DNA from: Tannerellaceae bacterium
Lineage (GTDB): Bacteria; Bacteroidota; Bacteroidia; Bacteroidales; Tannerellaceae
Direction: 5' to 3'
DNA: 32,833 bases
NCBI GenBank assembly: GCA_031285925.1
Contig: JAITVG010000272.1
Span: 1-32,833, forward strand
Position 1 is the first letter of the stretch, and each line of letters begins with the position of its first letter. A model generated the notes under the pieces. The model did no database searches. It worked only from the letters and a program-made list of their open reading frames with translations, and was not told the DNA's origin. The position numbers were made by a program, and so were the translations under genes. Shown in pieces: positions 15,698-25,978 of the stretch.

Positions 15698-18600
15698 ATG
15701 AGAAAATTCAAATTAATCAATTTGATCCTCTTGCTGTTTTGCTGCTGCAAACTAATGGCGCAAGACATGACAATGACTAATGTTGTATCCGGGAAGGTCA
15801 CGGATACGGCTTCGGAACCGATTATCGGCGCCAATGTTCTGGTAAAGGGAACGACGAACGGTACGGTAAGTGACTTTGACGGAAACTTTACGCTGAAAGC
15901 CGTCAAAGGGGATGTGATCGTGGTTTCCTACATCGGTTACACCACGCAGGAAATCACAGTGGGCGATGCCGCTACCCTGTCGATCGTATTGCGTGAAGAC
16001 AGCGAAATGCTGGAAGAAGTTATTATCGTCGGTGTTTCCATGAGCAAAAGCGACCTGACCGGCGCCGTAGGCAGCGTCAGCAGCAAGGTGCTTCAGGAAA
16101 GGCCGGTGACGAACATCAACCAGGCACTGCAAGGCCGCGTGGCCGGTGTGAACATCAGTTCGGCCGCTCGCCCCGACCAGTCGGCCAGTATCAAAATCCG
16201 CGGTATCAACACCATCAACGGAGCAACCGATCCTATCTATGTAGTGGACGGTTTGGTTGTGGACAACTACGGCGGCGGCTTCAATGCCGTGAACCTGAAC
16301 GACGTGGCAAGCGTCGAAATCCTGAAGGATGCGTCGGCAACTGCACTCTACGGTTCGCGGGCGTCTAATGGTGTCGTGCTTATCACCACCAAGAAGGGGC
16401 AGAAAGGCGAAGGTAAAGTAAGCTACGACGGCTGGGTAGGTTTCCATACGTATGCCAAGACGCCCGAAAAGATGAACTCGCGCCAGTTGTTTGAACTGCG
16501 CAGGGACGCCGCAATGAACTATTACGATGCTGCCATCGCTCCGCTCGACCCGTCGAACAGCAAGTATATGACGCGGGAAAACTTCCTGAACAACCGCGTA
16601 ATGACGGCCTATAACCCCACAGGTGGCGGCGGATATGTGTTCGGCCAGTACGAGCTGGACGCTTATGCCAATCCCAACTTTCAGGATGTGGACTGGCTCG
16701 GCGAAGTTACCCAAAACGGCATGGAGCATAACCATTCCGTAGGCTTCTCAGGCGGGAACGAGAACGGAGCATATTTCCTTAGCTTCAATTATTCGCAGCA
16801 GGAAGGTATGGTGAAGAAGTTGAGCAACGAAATGATTTCGGGACGTATCAACGCAGACTACAACATCAAGCCATGGTTGAAGGTAGGTACCAACACCACA
16901 TTCAGCAAGACGCAATCGGAAATGTTCGACAACGACGATGTGTTCGACAAGGCACGCGGCGCCAACCCGATGTTGCCCATCAGCGACAGGCTGGTGCTGA
17001 ACTACCGCGATGTGTTCGACAATAACTATTTCAACCCCATCAACACTTTGCGGATCGATAATGATCGTGCGCGCCACCGTATCATATCAACCAACTTCCT
17101 TTCCATTAACCTGATGAAAGGATTGACGTTCCGTACGACCTACTCGCTGAACCATCTCGAAGAGTCGCGTTTCCGCTACACTCCCAACGATATTCAGCAG
17201 GCCGACCGTTATGATCACAACGGCGAGGCCAACCACAACCGCGACCAGCGCACCGTATGGCAATGGGACAACACGTTGGCCTACGACAATACTTTTGGCC
17301 TGCACCGCATCAATGCCATGATCGGTACAAGTGCATCGAAAGTGAGCCGCAACTATACCAGCGCCACCGGACAGAGCTACGACAGCAACGTGTTTGGCTA
17401 TCACCACTTGGGCGCATCCAACTTCATACAAAGCCGCAGCATCGGTTCTGATTTCTCGGGATCGTCGCTGATGTCGTATCTGCTGCGCGCCAACTACGTC
17501 TATGCCGGCAAATATTCGGCTACGGCAACAGCCCGCTACGACGGCTCGTCCAAATTCGCCAAAGGCAACCGCTGGGGGCTTTTCCCCTCATTCGCATTGG
17601 CATGGAACATGGCCGAAGAAGATTTTATGAAGGAACAGAACATATTCGATCAGTTGAAGGTGCGCCTCGGCTTCGGTATGGTAGGTAATCAGGAAATCTC
17701 AGACTATGCCTACATGACACTCTACTCGGCCAACGTTACGCAGGGCAGTACGACCTACACCGCCGATTCCAGAAGAGGCAATCCCGACATTGCATGGGAA
17801 TCGCAGCGGCAGTGGAACCTGGGTGTGGATATGGGCTTTATGAACAACCGCCTGCGGGCTTCGGTAGACCTCTTCCACATCACCAACGACAACTTGCTGC
17901 TGACCCGCGACCTCAACAGCTCATCGGGTTTCCGCACGATGGTTGAAAATATCGGAGCTATCGAAAACAAAGGGTTGGAGCTTACGCTCGACTTCCGCGC
18001 CATAGAAGCGAAAGACTTTGAATGGAACATCTCGGCAAACATCTCGGCCGACAGGAACAAGGTTACGAAGCTGTATGGCGAGAACGAACAGATATTGAAC
18101 TACGACGGCGACCAGAACCTGCAAAAGACAGGTAACCTGTTTATCGGACAGCCGCGCAATACAATATATATATGGCGAACAGGCGGCATCGCACAGGTTG
18201 TGAACGCAGGATACAGCGACATGAACTGGGCAGGACGCAACGTTAATCCCGGCGACCTCTATCCGCTCGACCTGTCAGGCCCCGAAGGAACCCCCGACAA
18301 CCGCATGGACGACTACGACCGCGTGGTGATTGGTTCCAGCGACCCCAAATTCTACGGTGGTTTCTCTACCGACGTCAATTGGAAAGGCCTTTCGCTCGGC
18401 GTGGTGTTCAACTATTCCGTCGGCGCCCAAAAATTGAGTTCGCTCTACGAAAGCATGATACAGAGCAACGGAGTGGGGCTTGCCTCGGCAGACCTTACCG
18501 ACCGCTGGACAACGGAAAACACCGATGCCAAGTTCCCGCGCCCGATACTCGGCGACCCGAGCGGAAGCGCTTACAACACCTTCTCGGCAAGTAACATGGA

Positions 18601-18823
18601 TCATTCCGTGCAGGATGCTTCTTTCCTCCGCCTGTCTACGGCAACGTTGGCCTACAACTTCCCGAAGACGATCGCCAACAGCCTCAAGCTGGATGCACTG
18701 CGCCTGTATGCCACCGGCACCAACCTCTTCTGCCTGACACCCTACAAGGGATATGATCCGGAATACGGCGACTGGTATCCACCTACGCGCATGTTCGTAC
18801 TCGGCGTAAATCTTTCGTTCTAA
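15698..18823 (+). CDS. SusC/RagA-family TonB-dependent outer-membrane receptor
   Basis: 1041 aa; signal peptide, carboxypeptidase-regulatory-like 'VSGKVTDTASEPIIGANVLVKGTTNGTVSDFDGNFTL', plug 'VTNINQALQGRVAGV', 'IRGINTINGATDPIYVVDG', 'LKDASATALYGSRASNGVVLITTKKG'; ends in aromatic F. Confidence 0.97.
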   Translation: MRKFKLINLILLLFCCCKLMAQDMTMTNVVSGKVTDTASEPIIGANVLVKGTTNGTVSDFDGNFTLKAVKGDVIVVSYIGYTTQEITVGDAATLSIVLREDSEMLEEVIIVGVSMSKSDLTGAVGSVSSKVLQERPVTNINQALQGRVAGVNISSAARPDQSASIKIRGINTINGATDPIYVVDGLVVDNYGGGFNAVNLNDVASVEILKDASATALYGSRASNGVVLITTKKGQKGEGKVSYDGWVGFHTYAKTPEKMNSRQLFELRRDAAMNYYDAAIAPLDPSNSKYMTRENFLNNRVMTAYNPTGGGGYVFGQYELDAYANPNFQDVDWLGEVTQNGMEHNHSVGFSGGNENGAYFLSFNYSQQEGMVKKLSNEMISGRINADYNIKPWLKVGTNTTFSKTQSEMFDNDDVFDKARGANPMLPISDRLVLNYRDVFDNNYFNPINTLRIDNDRARHRIISTNFLSINLMKGLTFRTTYSLNHLEESRFRYTPNDIQQADRYDHNGEANHNRDQRTVWQWDNTLAYDNTFGLHRINAMIGTSASKVSRNYTSATGQSYDSNVFGYHHLGASNFIQSRSIGSDFSGSSLMSYLLRANYVYAGKYSATATARYDGSSKFAKGNRWGLFPSFALAWNMAEEDFMKEQNIFDQLKVRLGFGMVGNQEISDYAYMTLYSANVTQGSTTYTADSRRGNPDIAWESQRQWNLGVDMGFMNNRLRASVDLFHITNDNLLLTRDLNSSSGFRTMVENIGAIENKGLELTLDFRAIEAKDFEWNISANISADRNKVTKLYGENEQILNYDGDQNLQKTGNLFIGQPRNTIYIWRTGGIAQVVNAGYSDMNWAGRNVNPGDLYPLDLSGPEGTPDNRMDDYDRVVIGSSDPKFYGGFSTDVNWKGLSLGVVFNYSVGAQKLSSLYESMIQSNGVGLASADLTDRWTTENTDAKFPRPILGDPSGSAYNTFSASNMDHSVQDASFLRLSTATLAYNFPKTIANSLKLDALRLYATGTNLFCLTPYKGYDPEYGDWYPPTRMFVLGVNLSF

Positions 18824-18857
18824 CATGTCCTATTCATCAATTAATATAGATAAACAC

Positions 18858-20537
18858 ATGAAAACTATCAAATATATATTGGCAGTAACATGCTGCTACC
18901 TGTTGGTGGCGAGCACCACCTCGTGTTCCGACTTTCTGGACGAAATGCCCACCAGCAAGATGACTTCCGAGCAGATCAACACCGATCTATCGCTGCTTGA
19001 ACCTGCCGTAGACGGCCTCTATACCTCGTGGCGGGGATCAAAGACCAGCCGCCCCGGTTTTGTACTCAACATGTGCGGGATCGACGAAACCAAGCAGGGC
19101 ATGGTGCAAATGACCAACGCCAGCCAGGCCGGTCTGGACAAATACGACGGAGCGCTCAACGGCACATCGCCGCAGGTCAGCGAATCCTGGTATTCACGCT
19201 GGCCGGTGATCAACAGTGCGGCACGCTCCATTCGCGGGCTGGAGATGCTGGCCGAACAGGAAACCGATGAGGCGCAACTGAAAAAGCTCAACCTGCTCCG
19301 CGCACATGCCTGCTTCGTACGCGCCGTGATGTCGTTTGAAACAACGATGCTCTGGGGCGAAGTTCCGGTGATCGAAATCGAAGACTTCAACGCCAGGATC
19401 AACATGGCCAGGCAGCCACTCGACGTGGTATGGAAACAAATCTTCGACGACCTCACCTTTGCTGCCGCCAATCTGGAAGACGGACGGCAAACAGACGACC
19501 GCGCCCGCAAAGGGGCTGCCATCGCCATGCTGGGGAAAATCCACATGTATGCGCCCGTCGAAAGCGGATACCGCGATTTCGCCAAGGCGATCACCTACTT
19601 CGACCAGATCAAAAGCACTTACTCGCTGCACGGCAACTTCGCACAGTTGTTCGATGAGTTCGGCTGGCTCGACTTCAACTCGGATGAATCCATCTTCGAG
19701 ATCGACTACGATCCCAACAATGCACGCCGGAGCGGTTGGATGTGGGACTTCGGTTCACGCACGCTTGCCGATCGTCGTGGCGGAATAGGTACTGATCCCG
19801 ACGGTAACAGAAATCCGGGCTGGGGTGGCGGCGAAGGCTGCTACATGGGCGGCTACGAAGTGGTAGTACCCACCGAATACGCGCATAAGATGAAAGACGC
19901 CGGCGGTGTGTGGGAAGAAGGCGACCTGCGCAGGGCTGCCAGCATCCGCGAAGACTACACGTATTACACCGACGTCAATGACCTCACCAAGTTTATCCCC
20001 GCTCCTACCTCACCGGCATGGATGGCCGACGAACTCGAACCACACGTAAAGAAGTGGGAAGACCGCCGCATCGACCAGTTTGCTCCGAACGATCTGGCTG
20101 TTGAAGCCACCAACGGAAGGAGCATGTACCGTAGCGGCAAGAATTACATGTACCTGCGCTACGGCGACATCCTGCTGTGCTATGCCGAATGTCTGAACGA
20201 AACCGGCAAATCCGCCGAAGCGATGGCTATGGTCAATCAGGTACGCGCCCGCGCATGGGGCGGAACACTTCCGGCAGATAAACAATGGAGCGGCCTGTCG
20301 CAGGAACAGTTCCGCGTACAGATCATGGACGAGCGTATCCGCGAACTCTGCTTTGAGAACTGGCGCCGCATGGATCTTATCCGCACCGGCATGTATGTGC
20401 AGTTAGTGAAGGAACGCAACCCGTGGACAAAAGAAAGCGGCCTTATCAAGGAGCACCACGTGCGCTGGCCGATACCCGAAGACGAGATCAAGAACAATCC
20501 GGACATGGAAATGACCGATCAGAACCCGGGGTATTAA
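18858..20537 (+). CDS. SusD/RagB-family nutrient-binding outer-membrane lipoprotein
   Basis: Supplied ORF starts at 18825; likely start is the Met at 18858 (MKTIKYILAVTCCYLLVASTTSCSDFLDE, lipobox before Cys). Ends 'RWPIPEDEIKNNPDMEMTDQNPGY', typical SusD. Confidence 0.95.
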   Translation: MKTIKYILAVTCCYLLVASTTSCSDFLDEMPTSKMTSEQINTDLSLLEPAVDGLYTSWRGSKTSRPGFVLNMCGIDETKQGMVQMTNASQAGLDKYDGALNGTSPQVSESWYSRWPVINSAARSIRGLEMLAEQETDEAQLKKLNLLRAHACFVRAVMSFETTMLWGEVPVIEIEDFNARINMARQPLDVVWKQIFDDLTFAAANLEDGRQTDDRARKGAAIAMLGKIHMYAPVESGYRDFAKAITYFDQIKSTYSLHGNFAQLFDEFGWLDFNSDESIFEIDYDPNNARRSGWMWDFGSRTLADRRGGIGTDPDGNRNPGWGGGEGCYMGGYEVVVPTEYAHKMKDAGGVWEEGDLRRAASIREDYTYYTDVNDLTKFIPAPTSPAWMADELEPHVKKWEDRRIDQFAPNDLAVEATNGRSMYRSGKNYMYLRYGDILLCYAECLNETGKSAEAMAMVNQVRARAWGGTLPADKQWSGLSQEQFRVQIMDERIRELCFENWRRMDLIRTGMYVQLVKERNPWTKESGLIKEHHVRWPIPEDEIKNNPDMEMTDQNPGY

Positions 20538-20548
20538 TAGAAACAAAC

Positions 20549-22558
20549 ATGAAAGCAAAATCAATCAACCTGAGAAGGATCGTTGCCCTGTCGGCAATGA
20601 TCCTGTTCGGCTTCGGCGCACGTGCACAGGAAAAGGAAGCCACATTGAAGTCGCCCGACGGCAATCTGGAAATCACATTCCGCACGGAAATCGTCAAGCC
20701 AAGAGGCAACGCCTCGGAAACATCGACACTGAAATATGAAGTCAAGTTCGGCGGCAAGCCCCTCATCGCACCCTCGGCTATGGGGCTGGAACTGGAAGGA
20801 AATCGCGTGCTGGGCGCGGATGTGCGCATCGCCGACAATATCGTGGCCACGGAAGGCGAAGATAACTACCGCCTCATCACCGGGCGCACCGGCGCAGTGA
20901 ATGAAAAATACAAGGCCGTAAAGATCGAAATAACCGACCGCCGCGACAACGGGCGCAAGATGTTTATCGAAGCCCGCGCCTACAACGATGCAGTGGCTTT
21001 CCGCTACCTCGTTCCCGAGCAGCGGGGCATGACAGAGTTTCGCCTGAAGAGCGAAAAGACCGAGTTTCGCCTGCCCATGGATGCCACCGTCTGGGCGCAG
21101 ACGTTGCCCAACTACCGGTCGGGCTACGAGAGCGAGTTCCACCAAATGCCCGTTTCCGCACTCGGCAATCAAGGCGGCGTAGGCAGTCATCACCTCGTGG
21201 GGCTGCCCCTGTTGATGGAGATGCCCGGCACCGGCTGGCTGGCTATCTCCGAAGCCGATATTGAAGGCAACCCCTCCATGTATCTGATGAATCCCGGCGC
21301 GGGATGGACAGGCTACCGTTTCGATGCCATGCTGGCTCCCGGCCGCACCGAACCCGAACTGACAACCGTTGCACCGCTTCCGCACAAAACGGCATGGCGC
21401 GTAATCATGGCGGCAAACAATCCCGGCCATTTCTCACAGGCCAACACGCTCACGAACCTGAACCCCGAATGCAGAATCGACGACACGTCGTGGATCAAAG
21501 CAGGCAAGTCGGCGTGGGACTGGTGGAACGGAAGCCTCAACAAGGAAGGCGAGAAAGCGTATACTACCGAAACGATGAAATACTACGTGGATTTCGCCGC
21601 CGAATCAGGCCTCGAATACATGACCATCGACGCAGGATGGAATACGGGCGACATCACCGAATGCCGCGAGCATCTCAACGTGCCCGAAGTGGTGGCCTAC
21701 GCCAAAACAAAGGGCGTAAAGGTGTTCATCTGGCTATATTCCACACACGTGTGGAACCAGATGGCCGAAGCCTTCCCGCTGTACGAAAAGTGGGGCGTGG
21801 CCGGTATGAAGATCGACTTCGTTGAACGCGACGATCAGGCGGCCATCGACTGGTATTATCGCGTAGCCGAACTTGCTGCTAAACACAAGCTGATGGTCGA
21901 TTTCCACGGATGCACCAAACCGTGGGGACTGCAACGCACCTGGCCGAACGTGGTAGGATTTGAAGGCATCATCGGCATGGAGCAGTCGAAAGCCGGACGG
22001 CGCGACAGCCCCTACAATCGCTTGGTGATACCCTTCACCCGCATGATCGGCGGCCTGGCCGACTATACGCCGGGCGGATTCGAGAACGTGACCGAAGAGG
22101 AATTTGTCGCCCGCATGGAAAGCCCGATGGTACGCGGCACACGGGCACATCATCTGGCCATATACGTGGTGTACGAATCACCCTTCCAGATGGTTTCGGA
22201 CTGGCCGGAAACCTACCGCAAGGAGGCCGCCTCGTTTGCCTTCATAAAGAAAGTACCCGCCTCGTGGGACATCACCAAAGTGCTCAACGGCTACCCCGGT
22301 AAATACATCACCATCGCCCGCAAGAGCGGCAACGACTGGTATCTGGGCGCCATGACCGACGATGCGCGCAGCTACGAAATAACGCTCGACTTCCTCGAAC
22401 CCGGCAATTACTCGGCCGAAATCTATGCCGATGCCCCCGATTCGGGAACGTCGCCGAAGAAGATCAATATAAAAACCGTAAAAGTAAAGAATGGGAGTAA
22501 GTTCAAAATTGATATGGCGAAAGCCGGCGGCGTAGCCGTCCATTTCAAGCGCATGTAG
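20549..22558 (+). CDS. Glycoside hydrolase family 97 enzyme (probably retaining, alpha-galactosidase-like subgroup)
   Basis: Supplied ORF starts at 20423; likely start is 20549 (MKAKSINLRRIVALSAMILFGFGARAQ signal peptide). 'LKSPDGNLEITFRTE', 'YMTIDAGWNTGDI', 'GVAGMKIDFVERDDQ', 'LMVDFHGCTKPWGLQRTWPNVVGFEG'. Confidence 0.9.
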   Translation: MKAKSINLRRIVALSAMILFGFGARAQEKEATLKSPDGNLEITFRTEIVKPRGNASETSTLKYEVKFGGKPLIAPSAMGLELEGNRVLGADVRIADNIVATEGEDNYRLITGRTGAVNEKYKAVKIEITDRRDNGRKMFIEARAYNDAVAFRYLVPEQRGMTEFRLKSEKTEFRLPMDATVWAQTLPNYRSGYESEFHQMPVSALGNQGGVGSHHLVGLPLLMEMPGTGWLAISEADIEGNPSMYLMNPGAGWTGYRFDAMLAPGRTEPELTTVAPLPHKTAWRVIMAANNPGHFSQANTLTNLNPECRIDDTSWIKAGKSAWDWWNGSLNKEGEKAYTTETMKYYVDFAAESGLEYMTIDAGWNTGDITECREHLNVPEVVAYAKTKGVKVFIWLYSTHVWNQMAEAFPLYEKWGVAGMKIDFVERDDQAAIDWYYRVAELAAKHKLMVDFHGCTKPWGLQRTWPNVVGFEGIIGMEQSKAGRRDSPYNRLVIPFTRMIGGLADYTPGGFENVTEEEFVARMESPMVRGTRAHHLAIYVVYESPFQMVSDWPETYRKEAASFAFIKKVPASWDITKVLNGYPGKYITIARKSGNDWYLGAMTDDARSYEITLDFLEPGNYSAEIYADAPDSGTSPKKINIKTVKVKNGSKFKIDMAKAGGVAVHFKRM

Positions 22559-22616
22559 ACGTAGTAGCTTGAGATTATTCGCTGAAACTATACATTAGAA
22601 AAAGTTAGCACCCTCC

Positions 22617-22655
22617 CCTGTGCCGGATATCCCTTATCCGGCACAGGTTTTTTTT
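22617..22655 (+). terminator. Rho-independent terminator after the PUL
   Basis: Perfect 13-bp stem cctgtgccggata (22617-22629) / tatccggcacagg (22635-22647), 5-nt loop, then 8 T. Confidence 0.92.
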
Positions 22656-22755
22656 ATTCCTGCCTTGTTTTCTATTGCACAATTAAAAAATACTTTAGAT
22701 ATTTGGCGCTTCAACAGAATTGTTGGATTTATCTAATATTTTAAAACACATATTT

Positions 22756-23967
22756 ATGAAGAAAAATGTATTTGAGTTGAGCACACAGCAATTGAAAGAG
22801 ATTGCCGAAGCGTTGCAAAGAGAAGTGGAAAAAGGCTTGGAACGGCCGAACTGCCAGATCAAGTGTTTGCCTACCTACATCTCTCCCAAAGCACCGCAAG
22901 AAAAGGACAAGGCCGTGGTGCTCGACCTTGGGGGGACGAATTACCGGGTAGCCACTGTTGATTTCTCCGAAAAGAAAGCGGCTATACATCCGCAAAACGG
23001 ATGGAAAAAAGATCTTTCCGTGATGAAAACCGAAGGTTTTACGCAGGACGACCTGTTTAAGGAGCTTGCCGACCCGATTTTGGAGATCAAGCGGGAGGAC
23101 GAAATGCCGATCGGCTATTGTTTCTCCTACGCGGCCGAGTCGATGACGGATGGCGACGGTGTTTTGCTGCACTGGACGAAAGGGGTGAACATAAATGAAA
23201 TGATCGGCAAACCCGTCGGCAAGCCCCTGTTGGAGTATTTGAACGAAAAAAGCCCCAAGGTGCCTTTCACGGGGATAAAAGTGATCAACGACACGGTTGC
23301 CAGCCTGTTTGCCGGCTACGAAGGCGAGAAGTTCGATGCATACATCGGGCTGATCGTAGGTACGGGAACGAATATGGCCACGTTCATTCATTCCGAAAAG
23401 ATCGGCAAACTGAACGAGGCCGACAAGAACTTCGGTGCGATGCCGATCAACCTGGAATCGGGAAACTTCTGCCCTCCCCACCTCACATCCATAGACAATA
23501 CGGTAGACGCGCTGTCGGACAGCAGGGGCAAACAGCGGTTTGAAAAAGCCATCTCCGGCATGTATTTGGGAGAAATCCTCAAAGCCGTGTTCCCACTGGA
23601 AGAGTTTGAAAAGAAATTTGACGCCGAGCGGCTGACCAGCATGATCAGTTATCCGGATATATATAAGGAAGACCATGTACAGGTGGCGAACCAAATCTAT
23701 GTCCGTTCGGCCAAATTGGTAGCCGCTTCGCTGGCAGGACTGGTCAAAGTGTTGATCGCGCATAATCCGAAAGTAAAGAAAGTATGCCTCACGGCCGAAG
23801 GAAGCCTCTTCTGGAGCAGCGTGCGATTCGGAAGAAACTACAAGGACATGTGCATGGAAGAACTTCAGAACCTGCTGAATGAATTCGGCTATCCCGACGT
23901 TCGCGTATACGTTGAACCGGTTGAAAATGCCAACCTGATCGGAACGGCGATAGCGGCCATCAGCTAA
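22756..23967 (+). CDS. Hexokinase (eukaryotic-type hexokinase family)
   Basis: Likely start at Met 22756 (MKKNVFELSTQQLKEIAEALQREVEKGL). 'AVVLDLGGTNYRVATVDF', 'KVINDTVASLFAGYE', 'GLIVGTGTNMATF', 'INLESGNF'. Confidence 0.9.
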   Translation: MKKNVFELSTQQLKEIAEALQREVEKGLERPNCQIKCLPTYISPKAPQEKDKAVVLDLGGTNYRVATVDFSEKKAAIHPQNGWKKDLSVMKTEGFTQDDLFKELADPILEIKREDEMPIGYCFSYAAESMTDGDGVLLHWTKGVNINEMIGKPVGKPLLEYLNEKSPKVPFTGIKVINDTVASLFAGYEGEKFDAYIGLIVGTGTNMATFIHSEKIGKLNEADKNFGAMPINLESGNFCPPHLTSIDNTVDALSDSRGKQRFEKAISGMYLGEILKAVFPLEEFEKKFDAERLTSMISYPDIYKEDHVQVANQIYVRSAKLVAASLAGLVKVLIAHNPKVKKVCLTAEGSLFWSSVRFGRNYKDMCMEELQNLLNEFGYPDVRVYVEPVENANLIGTAIAAIS

Positions 23968-24030
23968 ACATCGAAACAGCAGCCTGCACAAGGTAATGGT
24001 GTGAAAAAAGTAAATAATTTTCAAATATTT

Positions 24031-24061
24031 TGCGTGTGTTCAAAATGTTCGTATATTTGAA
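24031..24061 (+). promoter_or_regulatory. Predicted Bacteroidota-type promoter for the exbB operon
   Basis: TTTG (24031-24034), 19-nt spacer, TATATTTG (24054-24061); about 100 nt upstream of ATG 24162. Confidence 0.6.
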
Positions 24062-24161
24062 CCCGAAAAATAGCATCAAAAGCGACATGCAGGATGTGAA
24101 CAACAAATCAACAATAACAAACAAATAAATAAAAGTATTAATCTTAAAAATTAAACACACA

Positions 24162-24893
24162 ATGAAAAAGTTATTTACAAGAGCATTCTTGGGTTTGTGC
24201 GCCCTTGGAACTTCTACAACTGTAGCCTTCGCGCAGGAAGCTGTAATCGAAGCCGGTTTTCATCAGGAATTAAAAAGATACTTCATCGAAGGTAGTGCAA
24301 ACTTCATGAGTTTGGTTGCTATCGCTTTGGTTCTTGGTTTGGCTTTCTGTCTGGAAAGAATCATTTATCTTAACTTGGCGGATGTTGATCCTACCAAATT
24401 ATTAAATGGTATAGAAGACGCGTTGGAAAAAGGGGATGTAGAAGGAGCTAAAGCTATCGCTCGCGATACAAGAGGCCCGATCGCTTCTATCGCATACCAG
24501 GGTTTGATGAGACTTGACCAGGGCGTAGACATCGTGGAAAAATCAATTGTTTCCTATGGTGGCGTACAAAGTGGTTTGCTTGAAAAGAACTTATCATGGG
24601 TAACTCTGTTTATCGCAATGGCCCCGTCGTTGGGATTCCTTGGAACTGTAGTAGGGATGGTAATGGCATTCGACAAAATCGAACAGGTAGGTGATATTAG
24701 CCCGACGGTTGTTGCCGGTGGTATGAAAGTAGCCTTGATTACAACGATCTTCGGTCTTGTTGTTGCGTTGATCCTGCAAGTATTTTACAACTATCTGCTG
24801 AGTAAGCTGGAAGGCATCCTGAACAAAATGGAAGATGCATCTATTACTTTGGTGGATACCGCTATAAAATACTATGTAAAATTCAAAAAATAA
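24162..24893 (+). CDS. exbB: MotA/TolQ/ExbB proton-channel family protein
   Basis: 243 aa; three TM segments, 'LSWVTLFIAMAPSLGFLGTVVGMVMAFDKIEQVGDISPTVVAGGMKVALITTIFGLVVAL' typical ExbB/TolQ. Confidence 0.95.
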   Translation: MKKLFTRAFLGLCALGTSTTVAFAQEAVIEAGFHQELKRYFIEGSANFMSLVAIALVLGLAFCLERIIYLNLADVDPTKLLNGIEDALEKGDVEGAKAIARDTRGPIASIAYQGLMRLDQGVDIVEKSIVSYGGVQSGLLEKNLSWVTLFIAMAPSLGFLGTVVGMVMAFDKIEQVGDISPTVVAGGMKVALITTIFGLVVALILQVFYNYLLSKLEGILNKMEDASITLVDTAIKYYVKFKK

Positions 24894-24902
24894 CTCCCGA
24901 TT

Positions 24903-25379
24903 ATGGCTGTAACTAAAATAAGAAAATTTTCAAGCTGGGTTCTGATCCTTTGCACCATCGTTACGCTGGCTGTATTGGGATTGTTCTTCTTCGGAGGAGA
25001 TCTTGAACTGTACAAGGGAGATATGTGGAATCCTAAATACATTGACGTTTTGCTTTACTGGCAATACATTTTGTTTGGATTGACCGTATTCGCAGCAATT
25101 GTTCTTGGCCTCTACCAATTCGCGGCTTCTTTCAAGAGTAATCCGAAAGGAGGTGTGATGGGATTGGTTGTGCTCTTACTGTTCTTTGCTTTGTTGTTCC
25201 TTACCTATTCATTCGGAGATGCAACTCCTTTGAATATATTGAACGTCGATGCACAGGCATTTAATGTTCCTTTCTGGTTGAAAATAACCGATATGTGGTT
25301 GTATACCACCTATACTCTTACCGGACTGGTTATTCTCGCTATTATCGGAGGAAGCATAAAAAGAATCTTTGACAAGTAA
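24903..25379 (+). CDS. Uncharacterised four-TM membrane protein between ExbB and ExbD
   Basis: 158 aa with four hydrophobic segments; 9-nt gap to exbB and 12-nt gap to exbD. Confidence 0.85.
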   Translation: MAVTKIRKFSSWVLILCTIVTLAVLGLFFFGGDLELYKGDMWNPKYIDVLLYWQYILFGLTVFAAIVLGLYQFAASFKSNPKGGVMGLVVLLLFFALLFLTYSFGDATPLNILNVDAQAFNVPFWLKITDMWLYTTYTLTGLVILAIIGGSIKRIFDK

Positions 25380-25391
25380 ATAAAAAGCAAA

Positions 25392-25976
25392 ATGGGTAAA
25401 AAGAGAAAAGCACCGGGTATTAATGCTACTTCTTCAGCCGACATTGCTTTCATGTTGCTTCTTTTCTTCCTATTGACTTCATCAATGGATACCGACCGTG
25501 GTTTGGCAAGACGCTTGCCGCAACCGGTGCCTAAAGATCAGGAAAAGGAAGATACTGACATTAAGAAAAGAAACCTGATGGTTGTTCTTATCAACAGCTC
25601 GAATCAAATTCTGGCAAATGGCGCGCCTATCGAGTTGAGAAACATGAAAGAGATGGTTAAGGAGTTCATTGAGAACGCTACTAACGATGCGAGTAAACCT
25701 GAAAAAATAGAAGTGGATGTTCCTTTCTTTGGCGCCATGCAGGTGACCAAGAACCATGTAATATCATTGCAAAATGACCGTGGTACGGAATATCAGGCTT
25801 ATATCGATGTTCAGAATGAGCTGGCAGCAGCTTACAAAGAACTGAGAGATGTGGTTTCAAACAGGAAATTCGGAAAAGCTTTTATGGATTTGGAGCCTGA
25901 GCAACAGGAAGCTGTTCAGATGATCTATCCGCAACATGTTTCCGAAGCTGAACCTAAAAATTATGGAGATAAATAG
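25392..25976 (+). CDS. exbD: ExbD/TolR-family biopolymer transport protein (copy 1)
   Basis: 194 aa; N-terminal TM with conserved Asp 'SSADIAFMLLLFFLLTSSM'. Confidence 0.92.
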   Translation: MGKKRKAPGINATSSADIAFMLLLFFLLTSSMDTDRGLARRLPQPVPKDQEKEDTDIKKRNLMVVLINSSNQILANGAPIELRNMKEMVKEFIENATNDASKPEKIEVDVPFFGAMQVTKNHVISLQNDRGTEYQAYIDVQNELAAAYKELRDVVSNRKFGKAFMDLEPEQQEAVQMIYPQHVSEAEPKNYGDK

Positions 25977-25978
25977 TA

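Noticed and set aside
15752-16735. 327-aa minus-strand ORF opposite SusC
   Set aside because: Antisense shadow of the strongly supported SusC gene.
22741-24024. 427-aa minus-strand ORF opposite hexokinase
   Set aside because: Antisense open frame over a well-supported hexokinase gene; composition looks like a mirror frame with no recognisable domain.
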